Shown here piece by piece: positions 1 to 9,128 of a DNA stretch of 64,000 bases; position 1 is the first letter of the stretch; each line of letters opens with the position of its first letter. A program made the translations under genes and the position numbers. The stretch lies in the NCBI RefSeq assembly GCF_003584645.1, contig NZ_AP017928.1, forward strand, positions 150,981 to 214,980, read 5' to 3'. Below the pieces are notes generated by a model. That model was not told where the DNA came from. It did no database searches and was given only the letters and a program-made list of their open reading frames with translations. The stretch comes from Methylocaldum marinum (lineage in GTDB: Bacteria > Pseudomonadota > Gammaproteobacteria > Methylococcales > Methylococcaceae).

Positions 1-102
1 GGCCGCGCCGGTTTCGCTGTCCCGCAGCCGCGCAAACCAGGCCAGCGCATCGGCTTGCGGTGTGCCGGGCGGCTTGGGATCGTCGTCGCCGTTGAAAGTC
101 AT
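1..102 (-). CDS. FecR-type anti-sigma regulator, N-terminus only (cassette A)
   Basis: Only the first 34 codons are in the window; the gene runs off the left edge. Translation from the ATG at 102-100 contains ADALAWFARLRDSETG, the alternating Trp/Arg pattern at the start of the DUF4880 cytoplasmic domain of FecR proteins. It begins 74 bp downstream of the stop of the ECF sigma gene 177-698 and on the same strand, the order seen in every other cassette here. Family role: inner-membrane anti-sigma factor that relays the receptor signal. The short length limits certainty. Confidence 0.72.
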   Translation of the reverse strand, partial: MTFNGDDDPKPPGTPQADALAWFARLRDSETGAA

Positions 103-176
103 GAAAACGATAGAGTCTGCGTGATATGGAGGCGCTATAGGATAAGACGTTCCGGGGGAGCGGGCACACACTGGCG

Positions 177-698
177 TCAGAGGATATCGTCTCCCAAGAC
201 GGACATGAGATGGGCCAGGGCCGCTTGGACGTTCTTTTCCACAGCGCTTCGGGACAGGCCGATGTGGCTGGCGATGCGTTCGTAAGACCAGTGATGGAGC
301 TTGTGCAGAATCAGGATTTGCCGCCGCCGCTCGGACAAGACGGCCAGGGCTTGGAACAGCCTTTCGACGTCCTGTCGCGCTGCGGCTTCCTGCTCGGGTG
401 TCGGCGCCGAAGCCGGAATTTCGGCAACTTTTTCCGCGTCGGCGTCCGGGCAATCGGTCCGGGCGCGCATCTTCGCCTTGCGCAAATGATCGAGGGCCAG
501 ATTGCGCGCGGTCTGGTAAAGAAAGGCTTTCAGATAGTTGACCTGATGCCTTTCCGCCGCCCCCATCACCCGCAGATAGGCTTCCTGTGCCAGGTCTTCG
601 GCGGTCTGCCGGCAACCCACCATGCGGAACAAGGTGCGAACGAGCGTTTCCCGGTGATTCAGGAACACATCGCTGACGCAAGCTGGAGAATGGTCCAT
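177..698 (-). CDS. ECF RNA polymerase sigma factor, FecI type (cassette A)
   Basis: 173 aa, normal for FecI-like sigma-70 factors. Region 2 is at about residues 18-82, with the core-binding pattern AEDLAQEAYLRV and the -10-recognising ARNLALDHLRKAK. Region 4 is at about 117-165, with the helix-turn-helix SYERIASHIGLSRSAVEKN. It should direct RNA polymerase to a metal-uptake receptor gene and be controlled by the FecR encoded immediately downstream at 102. The start ATG is followed by a plausible non-conserved N-terminus. Upstream on the coding strand is GCAATAACAATAACC, weakly reminiscent of a Fur box. The cognate receptor lies outside the window. Confidence 0.9.
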   Translation of the reverse strand: MDHSPACVSDVFLNHRETLVRTLFRMVGCRQTAEDLAQEAYLRVMGAAERHQVNYLKAFLYQTARNLALDHLRKAKMRARTDCPDADAEKVAEIPASAPTPEQEAAARQDVERLFQALAVLSERRRQILILHKLHHWSYERIASHIGLSRSAVEKNVQAALAHLMSVLGDDIL

Positions 699-949
699 TG
701 TCGGTTAACCGGATTACGGTAGGTTATTGTTATTGCGGTCCGGAACGAAAGTCCTGCTTTCGCGTCGGGCGTGCCGCTCATGGCCGGCCTCAATTAAGGC
801 CTTTTCGACATGCCTTGCAAGGGAAGAGGCAAAGCAACAAGGATGCCATGGAAGCGGCCTCGGCTTTTTTATCGCGCTCGTACGGCAAGACGGGCTCGGC
901 GGAAGCCGTTGAGCCCTTCGGTTCGGGTGAATCGATTCCCACGCATTTG

Positions 950-1012
950 TAGACAATCCTTTGCCGACGCCGTCATTGGGCCGAAGGGTTCGTCGGCAAG
1001 GGATTGCCGAGC
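950..1012. repeat. BIME-like pair of REP palindromes
   Basis: A diverged palindrome (GACAATCCTTTGCCGAC) is followed by GTCGGCAAGGGATTGCCGA, a stem GTCGGCAA/TTGCCGA around a 4-nt loop. The same units recur at about 3440, 9866, 25047, 26193, 29451, 32152 and 56660. Confidence 0.75.
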
Positions 1013-1227
1013 TACTTGCGAGTGCCGGCCCAGCCGGTATGAAAATGCTCTGACCATTCGCGTCCGAAAGTTCGGAGGGTGTCGGAGTTCTGCGTTAAAT
1101 GCCACACCGTGTGTGGGATTCGGCGGACTTCTTTCGATTTGCCTTATCGGCGACCGTGACGAAGGCCGACCACGTTCTCTTCTTCGAGGTGTCTACTTAG
1201 AGCCAATCTCAGCAGGCCGTAAAACCC

Positions 1228-1295
1228 TTAGGCTGGGCTCAGGACAGGCCCTTCGATAGGACTCAGGACAGGCCGTTCGACTGCGCTCAGGGGGA
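1228..1295. repeat. 24-bp CTCAGGACAGG repeat family, three diverged units
   Basis: Three imperfect units of the type GGCTCAGGACAGGCCCTTCG. The family recurs near 24285, 25100, 42240, 50590 and 62536. Low-level divergence suggests an old tandem array. Confidence 0.65.
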
Positions 1296-1500
1296 ACGGC
1301 AGACCGAGATAAGTTCTGACTCCTCCGGAATCACTCACGGCTTCTTTCTTGATCAAAAAGCCGTCGCGAGTCCGCGTGAAACCTGCCGATAGTTTGAGTT
1401 TCGCTTTGGGGGTTCCGGCAGCCGTTCCAACGCTTGCAGACACACCCGTATTCTTTACCGAGTCGCGACACATAGTGAATAGGTCACAGAATAAGTGGGT

Positions 1501-2887
1501 TTAACAGGCTGTTGATTTTCTCGGCCCTGGAAGCCGCATAAATTCGTTGGATGGATCGCCTAAAATAGGCATAAACGATTGTTTGTCATGGCAAAATAAT
1601 ATCATTTCAAGATACTTTGGACGCTTTCATGCGCGGCGCCGACATCACCCAGCAAGAACTCTTCAGCTACCGAACCTTGGAAGACCGGATTCCCAAGGAT
1701 CATCCCCTTCGCAAGCTCCGGGCCGTGGTCGACATTCTGCTGACCACGCCGGACTCGGAATTTGATGCCCTCTATGCCCGGACCGGCCGGGAGTCGATTC
1801 CGCCGGAGCGGCTGCTACGCGCCAGTCTCATCCAAGTCTTGTTCTCTGTCCGCTCCGAGCGGCAGTGGGTCCAGCAGATCGAATTCAATCTTTTGTACCG
1901 CTGGTTTGTCGGGCTGACGCTGGATGCCGAGGTCTGGGACCACTCCACCTTCAGCGCCAACCGGGATCGGTTGCTGAACGAGCGGATTTCCCGGCTGTTT
2001 TTCGAGCGGGTCGTGTTGCTGGCGGAATGGCAGGACCTTTTGTCGGACGAGCATTTCTCGGTGGACGGCACGCTGATCCAGGCGTGGGCCTCCATGAAGA
2101 GCTTTGTGAAAAAGGATGGCGGCTCGCCTCCGCCGGAGGACGGCGGCCGGAATCCGTCCGTCGATTTCAAGGGCGAAAAGCGCGCCAATGCGACCCACGC
2201 CTCGACCACTGATCCGGAGGCTCGCCTTTACAAGAAAAGCGAAGGGGATAAAGCCCAACTGTGCTTCATGGGCCATGCCCTGATGGAAAACCGGACGGGC
2301 CTGGTCGTGGATGTCGAGGTGACTCACGCCACCGGCACGGCGGAACGGGACGCGGCCAAGATCATGATCGGTCGCACCGTCACGAAGCCCGGCGCGACGG
2401 TCGGGGCGGATAAGGCTTACGACGTGCCGGAGTTCGTGCAAGCTCTCCGGGAGCAGCGGGTCACGCCGCATGTCGCCCGGAAGGAAAAAGGCTCCGCCAT
2501 CGATGGCCGCACCACCCGACACGCCGGCTACCGGACCAGCCTGAAGAGGCGTAAGCGGGTGGAAGAAATCTTCGGGTGGTCGAAGACCGTGGGCGGGTTA
2601 CGCCAGACCCGGTTCCGGGGTTTGAAGAAGGTGGCGGCCCAGACCGTGTTCACGTTCGCCGCCTACAACCTGACCCGGTTGGGTGGGCTGTTCGGCTGGC
2701 GATGGTCGACGGCCTAGGCGGGCGTCTGCCCAAAACTCGCCGAAAGGCGGCAAGAACCCCCAAGCGGGGGGATGAAAACCGGCTAGAACCGGGATTTCAG
2801 CGCTAAAAGGACCTTCAGCACTAAAAATTAAGCCGCCGATAAGGGGTAAAGCCGAAGGCATGGAGGCGAATTTCAACAGCCTGTTAA
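1501..2887 (+). mobile_element. IS5-family insertion sequence, apparently intact
   Basis: One transposase gene lies between terminal inverted repeats. The left end is TTAACAGGCTGTTGATTTTC (1501-1520); the right end (2868-2887) read in reverse is TTAACAGGCTGTTGAAATTC, 18 of 20 identical. Both outermost tetranucleotides are TTAA, which is self-complementary, so it can be either part of the inverted repeat or a 4-bp target duplication; the element proper would then be 1505-2883, about 1.38 kb, a normal IS5-family size. It lies in the gap between cassettes A and B. Confidence 0.88.
1629..2717 (+). CDS. IS5-family DDE transposase
   Basis: 362 aa from ATG 1629; a TTG four codons earlier is possible but MRGADITQQELFS is the usual family start. 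The N-terminal DUF772-type region (about residues 50-110) reads PERLLRASLIQVLFSVRSER. The DDE catalytic core follows: first Asp in FSVDGTLIQAWAS, second Asp in VGADKAYDVPEF, and the Glu in the basic segment RRKRVEEIFGWSKT near the C-terminus. No frameshift or premature stop is visible, so the protein may be active. It catalyses cut-and-paste movement of the surrounding element by binding its terminal repeats. Confidence 0.9.
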   Translation: MRGADITQQELFSYRTLEDRIPKDHPLRKLRAVVDILLTTPDSEFDALYARTGRESIPPERLLRASLIQVLFSVRSERQWVQQIEFNLLYRWFVGLTLDAEVWDHSTFSANRDRLLNERISRLFFERVVLLAEWQDLLSDEHFSVDGTLIQAWASMKSFVKKDGGSPPPEDGGRNPSVDFKGEKRANATHASTTDPEARLYKKSEGDKAQLCFMGHALMENRTGLVVDVEVTHATGTAERDAAKIMIGRTVTKPGATVGADKAYDVPEFVQALREQRVTPHVARKEKGSAIDGRTTRHAGYRTSLKRRKRVEEIFGWSKTVGGLRQTRFRGLKKVAAQTVFTFAAYNLTRLGGLFGWRWSTA

Positions 2888-3431
2888 AGGGCTGGCCATA
2901 TAACCCAATTTAATACCTACACAAAATTGAACGGAGGATTTGACAAATCCGGCCTTGCGTGCCGCGGTACGCGATTACACCCGAGCGTTCCTTAACACTT
3001 ACCGGCGTGGCACAAGCTCTCTGCGAAAGGTATTGCCTATCGACTTGCAGTTCGACCGATTCGCCGAGGTCGAGCGTTTCCGGCGCGAGACGTGGCAGCA
3101 GCTGCACGATCTCGCCCGTGGCAATGCCGCGGTTGCTCGGGCGATCGACGAAGGCCCTATCGGCGAGGCTCTCGGCGTACACACCACCCACGATGCCCGG
3201 ACCGCACTGAGCCGGGTCGAGCTTGAGCCCCTGGCGTCGTTCGTGATCGGCCATCTTCAGCCGGACGGCAGCATCTCGGTCACGAAGGAAGAGATCGAAT
3301 CCACTTTTGTAAGCGTGGGGACGACCATGACGAGCTTGACTTTTTGCCGGAGGGCTAGCAACACGCTCATACGGCAAAACGAGTTCAGCGGAAGTCGTTG
3401 GCGGCTTAGGTTCGGGTAAATTCATTCAAGT
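2888..3431. other. Unassigned stretch between the IS5 element and REP repeats
   Basis: Two long frames overlap on opposite strands (plus 2940-3419; minus 2910-3425). Neither has a recognisable motif or a convincing ribosome binding site, and both start at the IS edge. The plus frame ends in a stretch that resembles ordinary protein (about 125 residues to FVSVGTTMTSL). It could be a gene remnant truncated by the IS insertion. I cannot assign a function or choose a strand. Confidence 0.35.
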
Positions 3432-3439
3432 CTTCCCAG

Positions 3440-3557
3440 GTCGGGAATCCTTTGCCGACGAAGGCGCTCGCTCGGAGTATGACGTCGGGAAAGGATTGCC
3501 GGCCTACGGGGCGGCACGGTCGTAGGTCGCCAATCCCTTGCCGACGAAGACGCTCTC
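3440..3557. repeat. BIME-like REP cluster, three to four palindromes
   Basis: Palindromes of the types GTCGGGAAtccTTTGCCGAC and GTCGGGAAAGGATTGCCGGC alternate, separated by GC-rich linkers (AAGGCGCTCGCTCGGAGTATG). It lies just beyond the stop of the PepSY gene 3575-4834, where it could form 3' hairpins. Confidence 0.7.
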
Positions 3558-3574
3558 TAGTTGCAGTTCGTGCG

Positions 3575-4834
3575 TTACGCCGGTCGACGATCCGGGACTC
3601 GGATCTTGAGCTTTTTGGCCCGCCTTTTCTGCAGCCAGCGGACCACGCCGGTGACGTACAGCACCGGGCAGGCGAGGCCGGTGAAAAAGATCAGGATGCG
3701 GCCGGGCCAGCCGAAGGCCTTGCCGGAATGGAGCGGCCACATCCAGTCCAGAAAGGTGTCGCCGGCGGCGGTTCGGGTGTCGGGATCGTGGACCGTCAGT
3801 ATCTCACCGGAATATTGATCTACCGTCACCCGCCGTTCCGACCAAAACCGGCTGAGACCGGGTACATCCCTGATGCTGATCGTATAGACGCCCGTTTCCC
3901 CCTCAGGCAGGCGTAGCCCATTGATCCTTCCCTCGGGATAGCGCCTGCGGACGCCGGCCAGGGCGCGATCGAAACCGATCGGAGACCGTCCCGCCGCCGG
4001 GGATGATTGCGGATTGTCCGTGAAAGTCCGGCTGTCCGGCGAAAGCAGTTTGACCGGCGCCTTGAAATGATCGGGCAGGTTCATGTACACGCCGGACAGG
4101 AGCACCGCCAGCAGGATCAAGGCGGTGTAAAAGCCGAAGGTTTGGTGAACATCGTGATTGAGGCGTTCGGGACTGGCGTTCCGCTTGATGGTCAATACCC
4201 GCCGCCAGTTGCCGGTCAATGGCCACCATAGGATCAAGCCGGTGAGCACCGAAATGATCGAAATCACGCCCATGATTCCGACGACGACCACGCCGGTCTT
4301 GCCCGCCAGCAAGGCGAAATGCAACTGGAACATGAAAGGCACGAAACCGTCCGGAATCCACCGTCCCCGTTCGATCACGGCCCGTGTTCCGGTCACCTCG
4401 GCCGTATAGGGATCGACGAAGACGTGCCGGAGTTCGGGCGTGGATTCGTTGTCGGTGGCGACGCGGTAGAAGAATTGATACGCCCGCCGGTCATGCCGGG
4501 GGTAAACGATCGAGCCGATTTGCGCTCGGTTCGGCATCACCGAGCGCGCCGCTTCGAGGATGTCGTCGACCGGGCGGAAATATGCCTGTCCCTCGACCGG
4601 ACCAGCGAGCGCGATGATGCCGGGATTCAGCCCGTCGTCGATTTCTTCGTAAAAGACGAGAACGCTGCCGGTGATGCCGAAGATCGCGAGAAAGAAGCCG
4701 AGTATCAGTCCCAGCCAGGCATGAACCTCGAGCCACAATTTTCGGCGCGCCTTGAGCCGCGACAAACGCGCCGCCCGCCATGCGTCAACGCCATTCGGGG
4801 ATTGCCGTACGACGCTCATCCATCGATTCATCAT
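3575..4834 (-). CDS. PepSY-TM inner-membrane protein, siderophore-reductase-like (cassette B)
   Basis: 419 aa. Four membrane segments are visible: about 37-62 (WLGLILGFFLAIFGITGSVL), 190-220 (VVVVGIMGVISIISVLTGL ending in WWPLTG), 233-256 and 370-395 (GRILIFFTGLACPVLYVTG). The last is followed by RWLQKRRAKK. Two PepSY modules lie in the periplasmic loops (VDPYTAEVTGTR; VDQYSGEILTV). Conserved His residues near the helices (VHAW, LHFALL, HDVHQTFGFY, LHSGKAFG) suggest haem or metal contact. Family knowledge: PiuB/FoxB/FpvG-like proteins assist ferri-siderophore reduction in the inner membrane. The gene starts 15 bp after the receptor stop, so it is probably cotranscribed. Substrate unknown. Confidence 0.85.
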   Translation of the reverse strand: MMNRWMSVVRQSPNGVDAWRAARLSRLKARRKLWLEVHAWLGLILGFFLAIFGITGSVLVFYEEIDDGLNPGIIALAGPVEGQAYFRPVDDILEAARSVMPNRAQIGSIVYPRHDRRAYQFFYRVATDNESTPELRHVFVDPYTAEVTGTRAVIERGRWIPDGFVPFMFQLHFALLAGKTGVVVVGIMGVISIISVLTGLILWWPLTGNWRRVLTIKRNASPERLNHDVHQTFGFYTALILLAVLLSGVYMNLPDHFKAPVKLLSPDSRTFTDNPQSSPAAGRSPIGFDRALAGVRRRYPEGRINGLRLPEGETGVYTISIRDVPGLSRFWSERRVTVDQYSGEILTVHDPDTRTAAGDTFLDWMWPLHSGKAFGWPGRILIFFTGLACPVLYVTGVVRWLQKRRAKKLKIRVPDRRPA

Positions 4835-4849
4835 GTCTCCGTCATTCGA

Positions 4850-7321
4850 TCAAAATTCCAGCCGAATCGAACCCATCGCGGTCAGCGGCGCGCCCGGATA
4901 AATGCCGACGCGTGGCGGCGCGCTCTGGAACGGATCGGTGGATTCGTAATAGGTCTTGTCCAGCAGGTTGCGGATGTTGAATTGCGCGATCAGATTGGCG
5001 TCGCTGAGCCGGTAGCGGTAGGCGGCAAAGGCATCCAGGCGGACGTAACCCGGCAAGACGAAGGTATTGGCATCATCGCCTTCTCGCTGACCGGCGACGA
5101 ACACACCGGCGCCGAAACTCAGGCCGTTCAGCGGCTCGTAGCGTTGGATATCGTACTTGAGCCAGAGACTGCCGGCGTGCTCGGGCACGTTGTTCATCCG
5201 GTTGCCCTGCCGACCGTCGTTGTCTTTCGTGATGCGCGCGTCGGTAAACGCATAGCTGCCGATGAGGCTCAGTTCGTCCGTAATCTGTCCGGACACATCC
5301 AGCTCGATGCCCTGGCTGCGCGCTTCGCCGATCGGGGCAACGGCGAACGGGTCGGGGCTGCTGAAATCCCGCGTCAGGATGTTCTCTTTGGTCAGATGAT
5401 AATACGCCAGCGTGGCCGTCAAGCGCTGGTCGAAAAGCTCGGTTTTGACACCGGCCTCGAATTGTTCGCCGATTTCCGGATCGACCGTGGCGCCGCTATT
5501 CGTAATGGTGTTATTCGCGCCGAACGAAGTGGTCCAGTTGCCGTAAACGCTCAGCCAGTACCAGGGTTGATAGAGAATGCCCACTCTCGGGCTGAATCCT
5601 TCATCCTTGCGGGACGGCAGATCGGCTTCGGCCGCTCTGAAGGAATCGCCCCTGCCGCGTCCGGTCGTCGCCCAGTCGTAACGGCCGCCTCCGAGGATGT
5701 GGAGCGTGTCCCAGAGCGTGATGTGATCCTGGAAATACACGCCGTACCACTCATCCCTGAAATAGGAATGACTGCTTCCCGCCGGAAAAGGCGTTGCCAG
5801 AGCATTCGCATAAAACGAACGGTCGATGCCGTAGACCGGATTGTAAATGTCGATTTCCAGGCCCGGTACGGGGTTTATGAAATCCCCTCGGGTCAGATAG
5901 GTGCCCGTCGATCTCAGGAAGTCGAAACCGACCAAGGTTTGGTGTTTAGTTCCCCAAAGCTCCAAATTCCCGGTCAGGTCGAGGTTGGTGGTGTAGGTTT
6001 CGGATTCAGCGGCTTGAGAAAAGATATTGCGGAGATAGGTACGGTTGCCGGTGCCGGGATCCAGGAACTGTTGAACGGTGAAGGCATTCGCCGGTTTCAC
6101 GGACAAATTGCTGTCTTCGTTAAACGAAGCCAAGAACCTGTTCCGTAAAGTCCAGGTTTCGTTAAAAGCATGCGTCAAAGTAAATCCGAGATTCACCCTC
6201 GACAAGGTATCGACCGGGTCGTCGGGATCGATAAAGGAGCGGCTGATGGGAATCGGCGCCGGGCGGTCGCCGATGGCGAACAATCCCCGATCGGCCTGGT
6301 ATTCCTGATACAGGGCTTCGACATCCAGGGTCATTTCCGTGGCGTCGCTGGGTCGCCAGGTTACGGAAGGCTGCACCAAAATCCGGTCGTTGAAATTGAA
6401 ATCGCGGAACGATTCATTGTTCTGATAAGCGCCGGCAAAGCGGTAGCGCCAGGACCGGTCCTCGGTGATCGCTCCGGTCGCGTCCCATTCCGTCCGATAG
6501 AAATCGTAAGAGCCGAAACGCTGTTCCAATGAATAGCGGGACGTATCCTCGGGCCGTTTGGTCACGACATTGATCATCCCGCCCGGTTCGATGCGGCCGA
6601 ATAAAATGGCCGCGGGGCCTTTCAATACCTCGACGCTTTGCAAATTGGCCGTATCAAACTCAGGCGCTTCCCCGACGGAAATGCCGCCCGCGACAAGGCC
6701 GTTACGAAATACGCGCTGGTTCTTGAAGCCTCGGATAAGGAAGCCGTGGCCACGGCCCAAACTGGTTTGGGGGCGCACACCGCTGACGTTTTCCAACGCA
6801 TCTTTTAGGCGCGTGGTTTGCTGATCCTGCATGACCGCGCGGGGCACTACCTGTATCGACACCGGCGTGTCCATGATCGGCGTGTCGGTCTTGGTGGCGG
6901 ACATGGCGCGTGTCACGGCATAGCCGTGGACCTCGTCCTCGGCCAGCGCCTCTTCCTTCACCATGATCGGTGCGAGCTGCACGGCCTGTTCGTCGAGTGC
7001 GGCCATGCGCTTTTCGGCGCGGATCAAGGTTAGGGTGCCGCCGGTGCCGTCCGTGGCGTAGGTCAGGGGCGATTCCGCCAGCAGGCGCTGTAGAGCCTCG
7101 GTGTCGGTATAGTGGCCGTGTAAGGCCGGTGCGGTCAGCCCCTCGACCAATTGGGCGGGAAACAGAAGTTTGGTTCCGGTCTGGTCGGCGAACTCGGTGA
7201 GAGCCTTTCCTAGCGGCTGGGCGGGCTGATCGAAATGGCGGACGGTTTCGGCCATGCCTGACAGGCTGACCGAAAATGCCAGAGCTCCGACAGCGGACGA
7301 CAAAAAGCGGCCGTGTTTCAA
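4850..7321 (-). CDS. TonB-dependent siderophore-type receptor with STN signalling domain (cassette B)
   Basis: 823 aa. A signal peptide spans about 1-25. The STN (secretin/TonB short N-terminal) domain is at about 29-103 (FDQPAQPLGKALTEFADQ). A linker contains QLAPIMVKEEAL, a possible TonB box. The plug starts near 145 (SATKTDTPIMDTPVSIQVV, then LKDALENVSGV, VLKGPAAILFGRIEPGGMIN). The 22-strand barrel ends in the outer-membrane signature IRLEF. The STN domain marks it as a signal-transducing receptor that should activate the FecR at 8046-9101 as well as import a metallophore. The gene is followed by the PepSY gene at 15 bp spacing. Cargo cannot be told from sequence alone; FpvA/FoxA-type ferric siderophores are the family default. 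Confidence 0.93.
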   Translation of the reverse strand: MKHGRFLSSAVGALAFSVSLSGMAETVRHFDQPAQPLGKALTEFADQTGTKLLFPAQLVEGLTAPALHGHYTDTEALQRLLAESPLTYATDGTGGTLTLIRAEKRMAALDEQAVQLAPIMVKEEALAEDEVHGYAVTRAMSATKTDTPIMDTPVSIQVVPRAVMQDQQTTRLKDALENVSGVRPQTSLGRGHGFLIRGFKNQRVFRNGLVAGGISVGEAPEFDTANLQSVEVLKGPAAILFGRIEPGGMINVVTKRPEDTSRYSLEQRFGSYDFYRTEWDATGAITEDRSWRYRFAGAYQNNESFRDFNFNDRILVQPSVTWRPSDATEMTLDVEALYQEYQADRGLFAIGDRPAPIPISRSFIDPDDPVDTLSRVNLGFTLTHAFNETWTLRNRFLASFNEDSNLSVKPANAFTVQQFLDPGTGNRTYLRNIFSQAAESETYTTNLDLTGNLELWGTKHQTLVGFDFLRSTGTYLTRGDFINPVPGLEIDIYNPVYGIDRSFYANALATPFPAGSSHSYFRDEWYGVYFQDHITLWDTLHILGGGRYDWATTGRGRGDSFRAAEADLPSRKDEGFSPRVGILYQPWYWLSVYGNWTTSFGANNTITNSGATVDPEIGEQFEAGVKTELFDQRLTATLAYYHLTKENILTRDFSSPDPFAVAPIGEARSQGIELDVSGQITDELSLIGSYAFTDARITKDNDGRQGNRMNNVPEHAGSLWLKYDIQRYEPLNGLSFGAGVFVAGQREGDDANTFVLPGYVRLDAFAAYRYRLSDANLIAQFNIRNLLDKTYYESTDPFQSAPPRVGIYPGAPLTAMGSIRLEF

Positions 7322-7625
7322 GGGTGCCTCCGTATTGTTTTTTGGACTGACATACGGAAAGACGCACGAGACCGCGAAATTTGCAGCGGCATGTCCGATA
7401 AGGCTTTCGGTCGGCCTTTCTTGTTTCCGGCGCCCGGTACAAAGGTTTAGGTTCCGGATTTCCCGCTAGATGTATCTGTCTTTATCTACTGCATTATTTA
7501 AGTTTCGATACTCAATGACGTGCTTTCGAGCCGCCCGACGTTTCTGTTAGGCTTAGCTTGCCCCGAGTTGAACGATAAGGGGTAGGACATGTCGATACCG
7601 ATGAATAGCACCTATGGAGGCGAAT

Positions 7626-7964
7626 ATGAAAACAAAGCTAATAACATCGTTAACAGGCGCGTTGGTTTTGACGGCGAGCGGGATGGCGTTCGCCTGGGAC
7701 GCTCATACCGACCAGGCCATCGAGCACGCGGCGCAGGCGCTCGCACATGGCCAGGATAAACATGCGCCACAGGCGACCCAGCATGCTGAGGAAGCGCTCA
7801 CCCATGCCAAGGCCGCCGAAAAATATCACGATGAAGCGACCAAACATGTGAAAGAAGCCATCGACCATCTTAATCAGGCGGTTGAGCACGGCAAAATGGG
7901 GCATGCCGATATCGCGGCCCAACACTCTGAAGAAGCGTTGAAGCATTTGAAACTGGCACGATAA
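7626..7964 (+). CDS. SmbP-like small periplasmic metal-binding protein
   Basis: 112 aa from ATG 7626, which has GGAGG 5 nt upstream; an in-frame ATG at 7614 lies before that site and is rejected. A Sec signal peptide (about 1-23, ending GMAFA) precedes a short helical protein built of imperfect heptads rich in His, Ala and Glu (HAAQALAHGQ, HAEEALTHAKAAEKYHDEA, HSEEALKHL). This matches SmbP of Nitrosomonas europaea, which binds Cu(II) and other divalent metals. It is on the strand opposite to the cassette, between fecR and the receptor of cassette B, and has its own terminator. A periplasmic metal-buffering role is likely. Confidence 0.85.
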   Translation: MKTKLITSLTGALVLTASGMAFAWDAHTDQAIEHAAQALAHGQDKHAPQATQHAEEALTHAKAAEKYHDEATKHVKEAIDHLNQAVEHGKMGHADIAAQHSEEALKHLKLAR

Positions 7965-7982
7965 GAACTCGCCCCTCAACGC

Positions 7983-8019
7983 AAGCGGACAGGAAGCTTT
8001 TTTCCTGTCCGCTTTTTTT
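7983..8019 (+). terminator. Rho-independent terminator of smbP
   Basis: Perfect 13-bp stem AAGCGGACAGGAA (7983-7995) with TTCCTGTCCGCTT (8002-8014), 6-nt loop, then a T run. It starts 18 bp after the smbP stop and may also serve no gene on the minus strand. Confidence 0.9.
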
Positions 8020-8045
8020 GGCCTCGCATTTCGCTCGGGAGCAGC

Positions 8046-9101
8046 TTAACGATGCAGCAGCGTGATCCACGGGCCTAGTTTGGTGGTACGAAGCTTCAGC
8101 GTTGCCGCCATGTCCTTCAGAACCGTATCGGGCCGGTTCAGCGGAAACACGCCGGTTACCCGCAGGGCGCGAAGTTCGGCCGAGGTGATCCATATCGTGC
8201 CGGGCCGATAGCGGTCCAATTCGGCGATGGCTTCGGCCAGGGGGCGGTCGTCGAAAATCATTTTTCCCTTGTGCCAGGCGGAGGCGGTGCGCGCATTGAC
8301 CGGCTCGGGCTCGCTCAGTTCGCGGCCGTTCCAGCGCGTCCGTTGCCCGGCGGCCAGCGTCAACGCTCGCTCCGATCCGGACACGCGCACGGCGACACTG
8401 TGCTCCAGAACGCTGACGAGAACCTCGTTCCCGGACAACGCCACATCGTACGCCGTGCCCAGCGCACGGACGGTCACCGCGCCGACCGCCACTTCGAAAG
8501 GGCGCGCCGGGTCGGCGGCGACCCTGAACGAGGCCCGGCCCCGGTACAGTTCCACGCGGCGGACCTGCTCGCCTAAATGCACCGACAGCGCCGTGTCGGT
8601 ATCCAAGATGACACGGCTGCCGTCCGCCAGAGTGATTTCCGAGCGCTCGCCGGTGGTGGTGCGATAATCGCTGAGCCAGACATCGGTCAGTCCGAGCATC
8701 CGGACCGCGATTATCGACGCCAGCAGACAGGCTGCCAGTGCGAATGCCGTTCGGCGCTGCTTTCCGACGGACGGCGCCGAGCGGAAAATTCTCGCTTTTC
8801 CCCCGGACAGAGAGCGGCGAAGCCCTTGGGGGGAGGGCGATTGGAAGGGGGAGCTTTCTTCACGCCTGCTCGCGACTTCCGGCGCGAGCGCCATTCCCAT
8901 GTCCTGCCACAAGCGCTCCGCCGCCCGGAAGGCCGCCTCGTGGTCCGGGCTAGCTGCTCGCCATGCCGCCAACTCGCGCCGATGTTCGTCGGTGGCGCTA
9001 CCGGAATGCAACAGGATGACCCAGGCTTCGGCCCGGTCGGCGAGGGAGTGGGATGAACGGGAAGAAGAATCCATGGGCCGCCGGTGGTTGATGTGCGTCA
9101 T
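8046..9101 (-). CDS. FecR-type transmembrane anti-sigma regulator (cassette B)
   Basis: 351 aa. The N-terminal DUF4880 domain is at about 22-70 (AEAWVILLHSGSATDEHRRE, AAWRAASPDHEAAFRAAERL). A transmembrane helix lies at about 118-137 (FALAACLLASIIAVRML). The periplasmic FecR domain spans about 150-245 (ITLADGSRVILDTDTALSV, LYRGRASFRV, VRALGTAYDV). A C-terminal DUF4974-like segment (FDDRPLAEAIAELDRY) ends in WITLLHR. It should bind the STN domain of receptor B in the periplasm and control the sigma factor encoded 27 bp upstream. The distal start is used; MDSSSRSSH nine codons in is an alternative. Confidence 0.9.
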   Translation of the reverse strand: MTHINHRRPMDSSSRSSHSLADRAEAWVILLHSGSATDEHRRELAAWRAASPDHEAAFRAAERLWQDMGMALAPEVASRREESSPFQSPSPQGLRRSLSGGKARIFRSAPSVGKQRRTAFALAACLLASIIAVRMLGLTDVWLSDYRTTTGERSEITLADGSRVILDTDTALSVHLGEQVRRVELYRGRASFRVAADPARPFEVAVGAVTVRALGTAYDVALSGNEVLVSVLEHSVAVRVSGSERALTLAAGQRTRWNGRELSEPEPVNARTASAWHKGKMIFDDRPLAEAIAELDRYRPGTIWITSAELRALRVTGVFPLNRPDTVLKDMAATLKLRTTKLGPWITLLHR

Positions 9102-9128
9102 AGTATAAGACGCGCCATCTCCGGAATA

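Larger units (their letters stand above)
699..1500. other. Gene-poor intergenic stretch with dispersed repeats
   Basis: No open frame here shows recognisable protein features on either strand. It holds a REP pair at about 950-1012 and 24-bp-family repeats at about 1228-1295. The rest, up to the left inverted repeat of the IS5-type element at 1501, shows nothing I can assign. Confidence 0.6.

Noticed and set aside
2910..3425. Overlapping plus and minus open frames next to the IS5 element
   Set aside because: No motif, no ribosome binding site and conflicting strands. Kept only as an unassigned stretch.
4319..6148. 609-codon plus-strand frame opposite the cassette B receptor
   Set aside because: Antisense to a receptor with all domain motifs and correct ends; GC-rich receptor genes often leave such long shadow frames.
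7614..7625. Upstream ATG for smbP
   Set aside because: It precedes the GGAGG ribosome binding site that serves ATG 7626, so it cannot use it.
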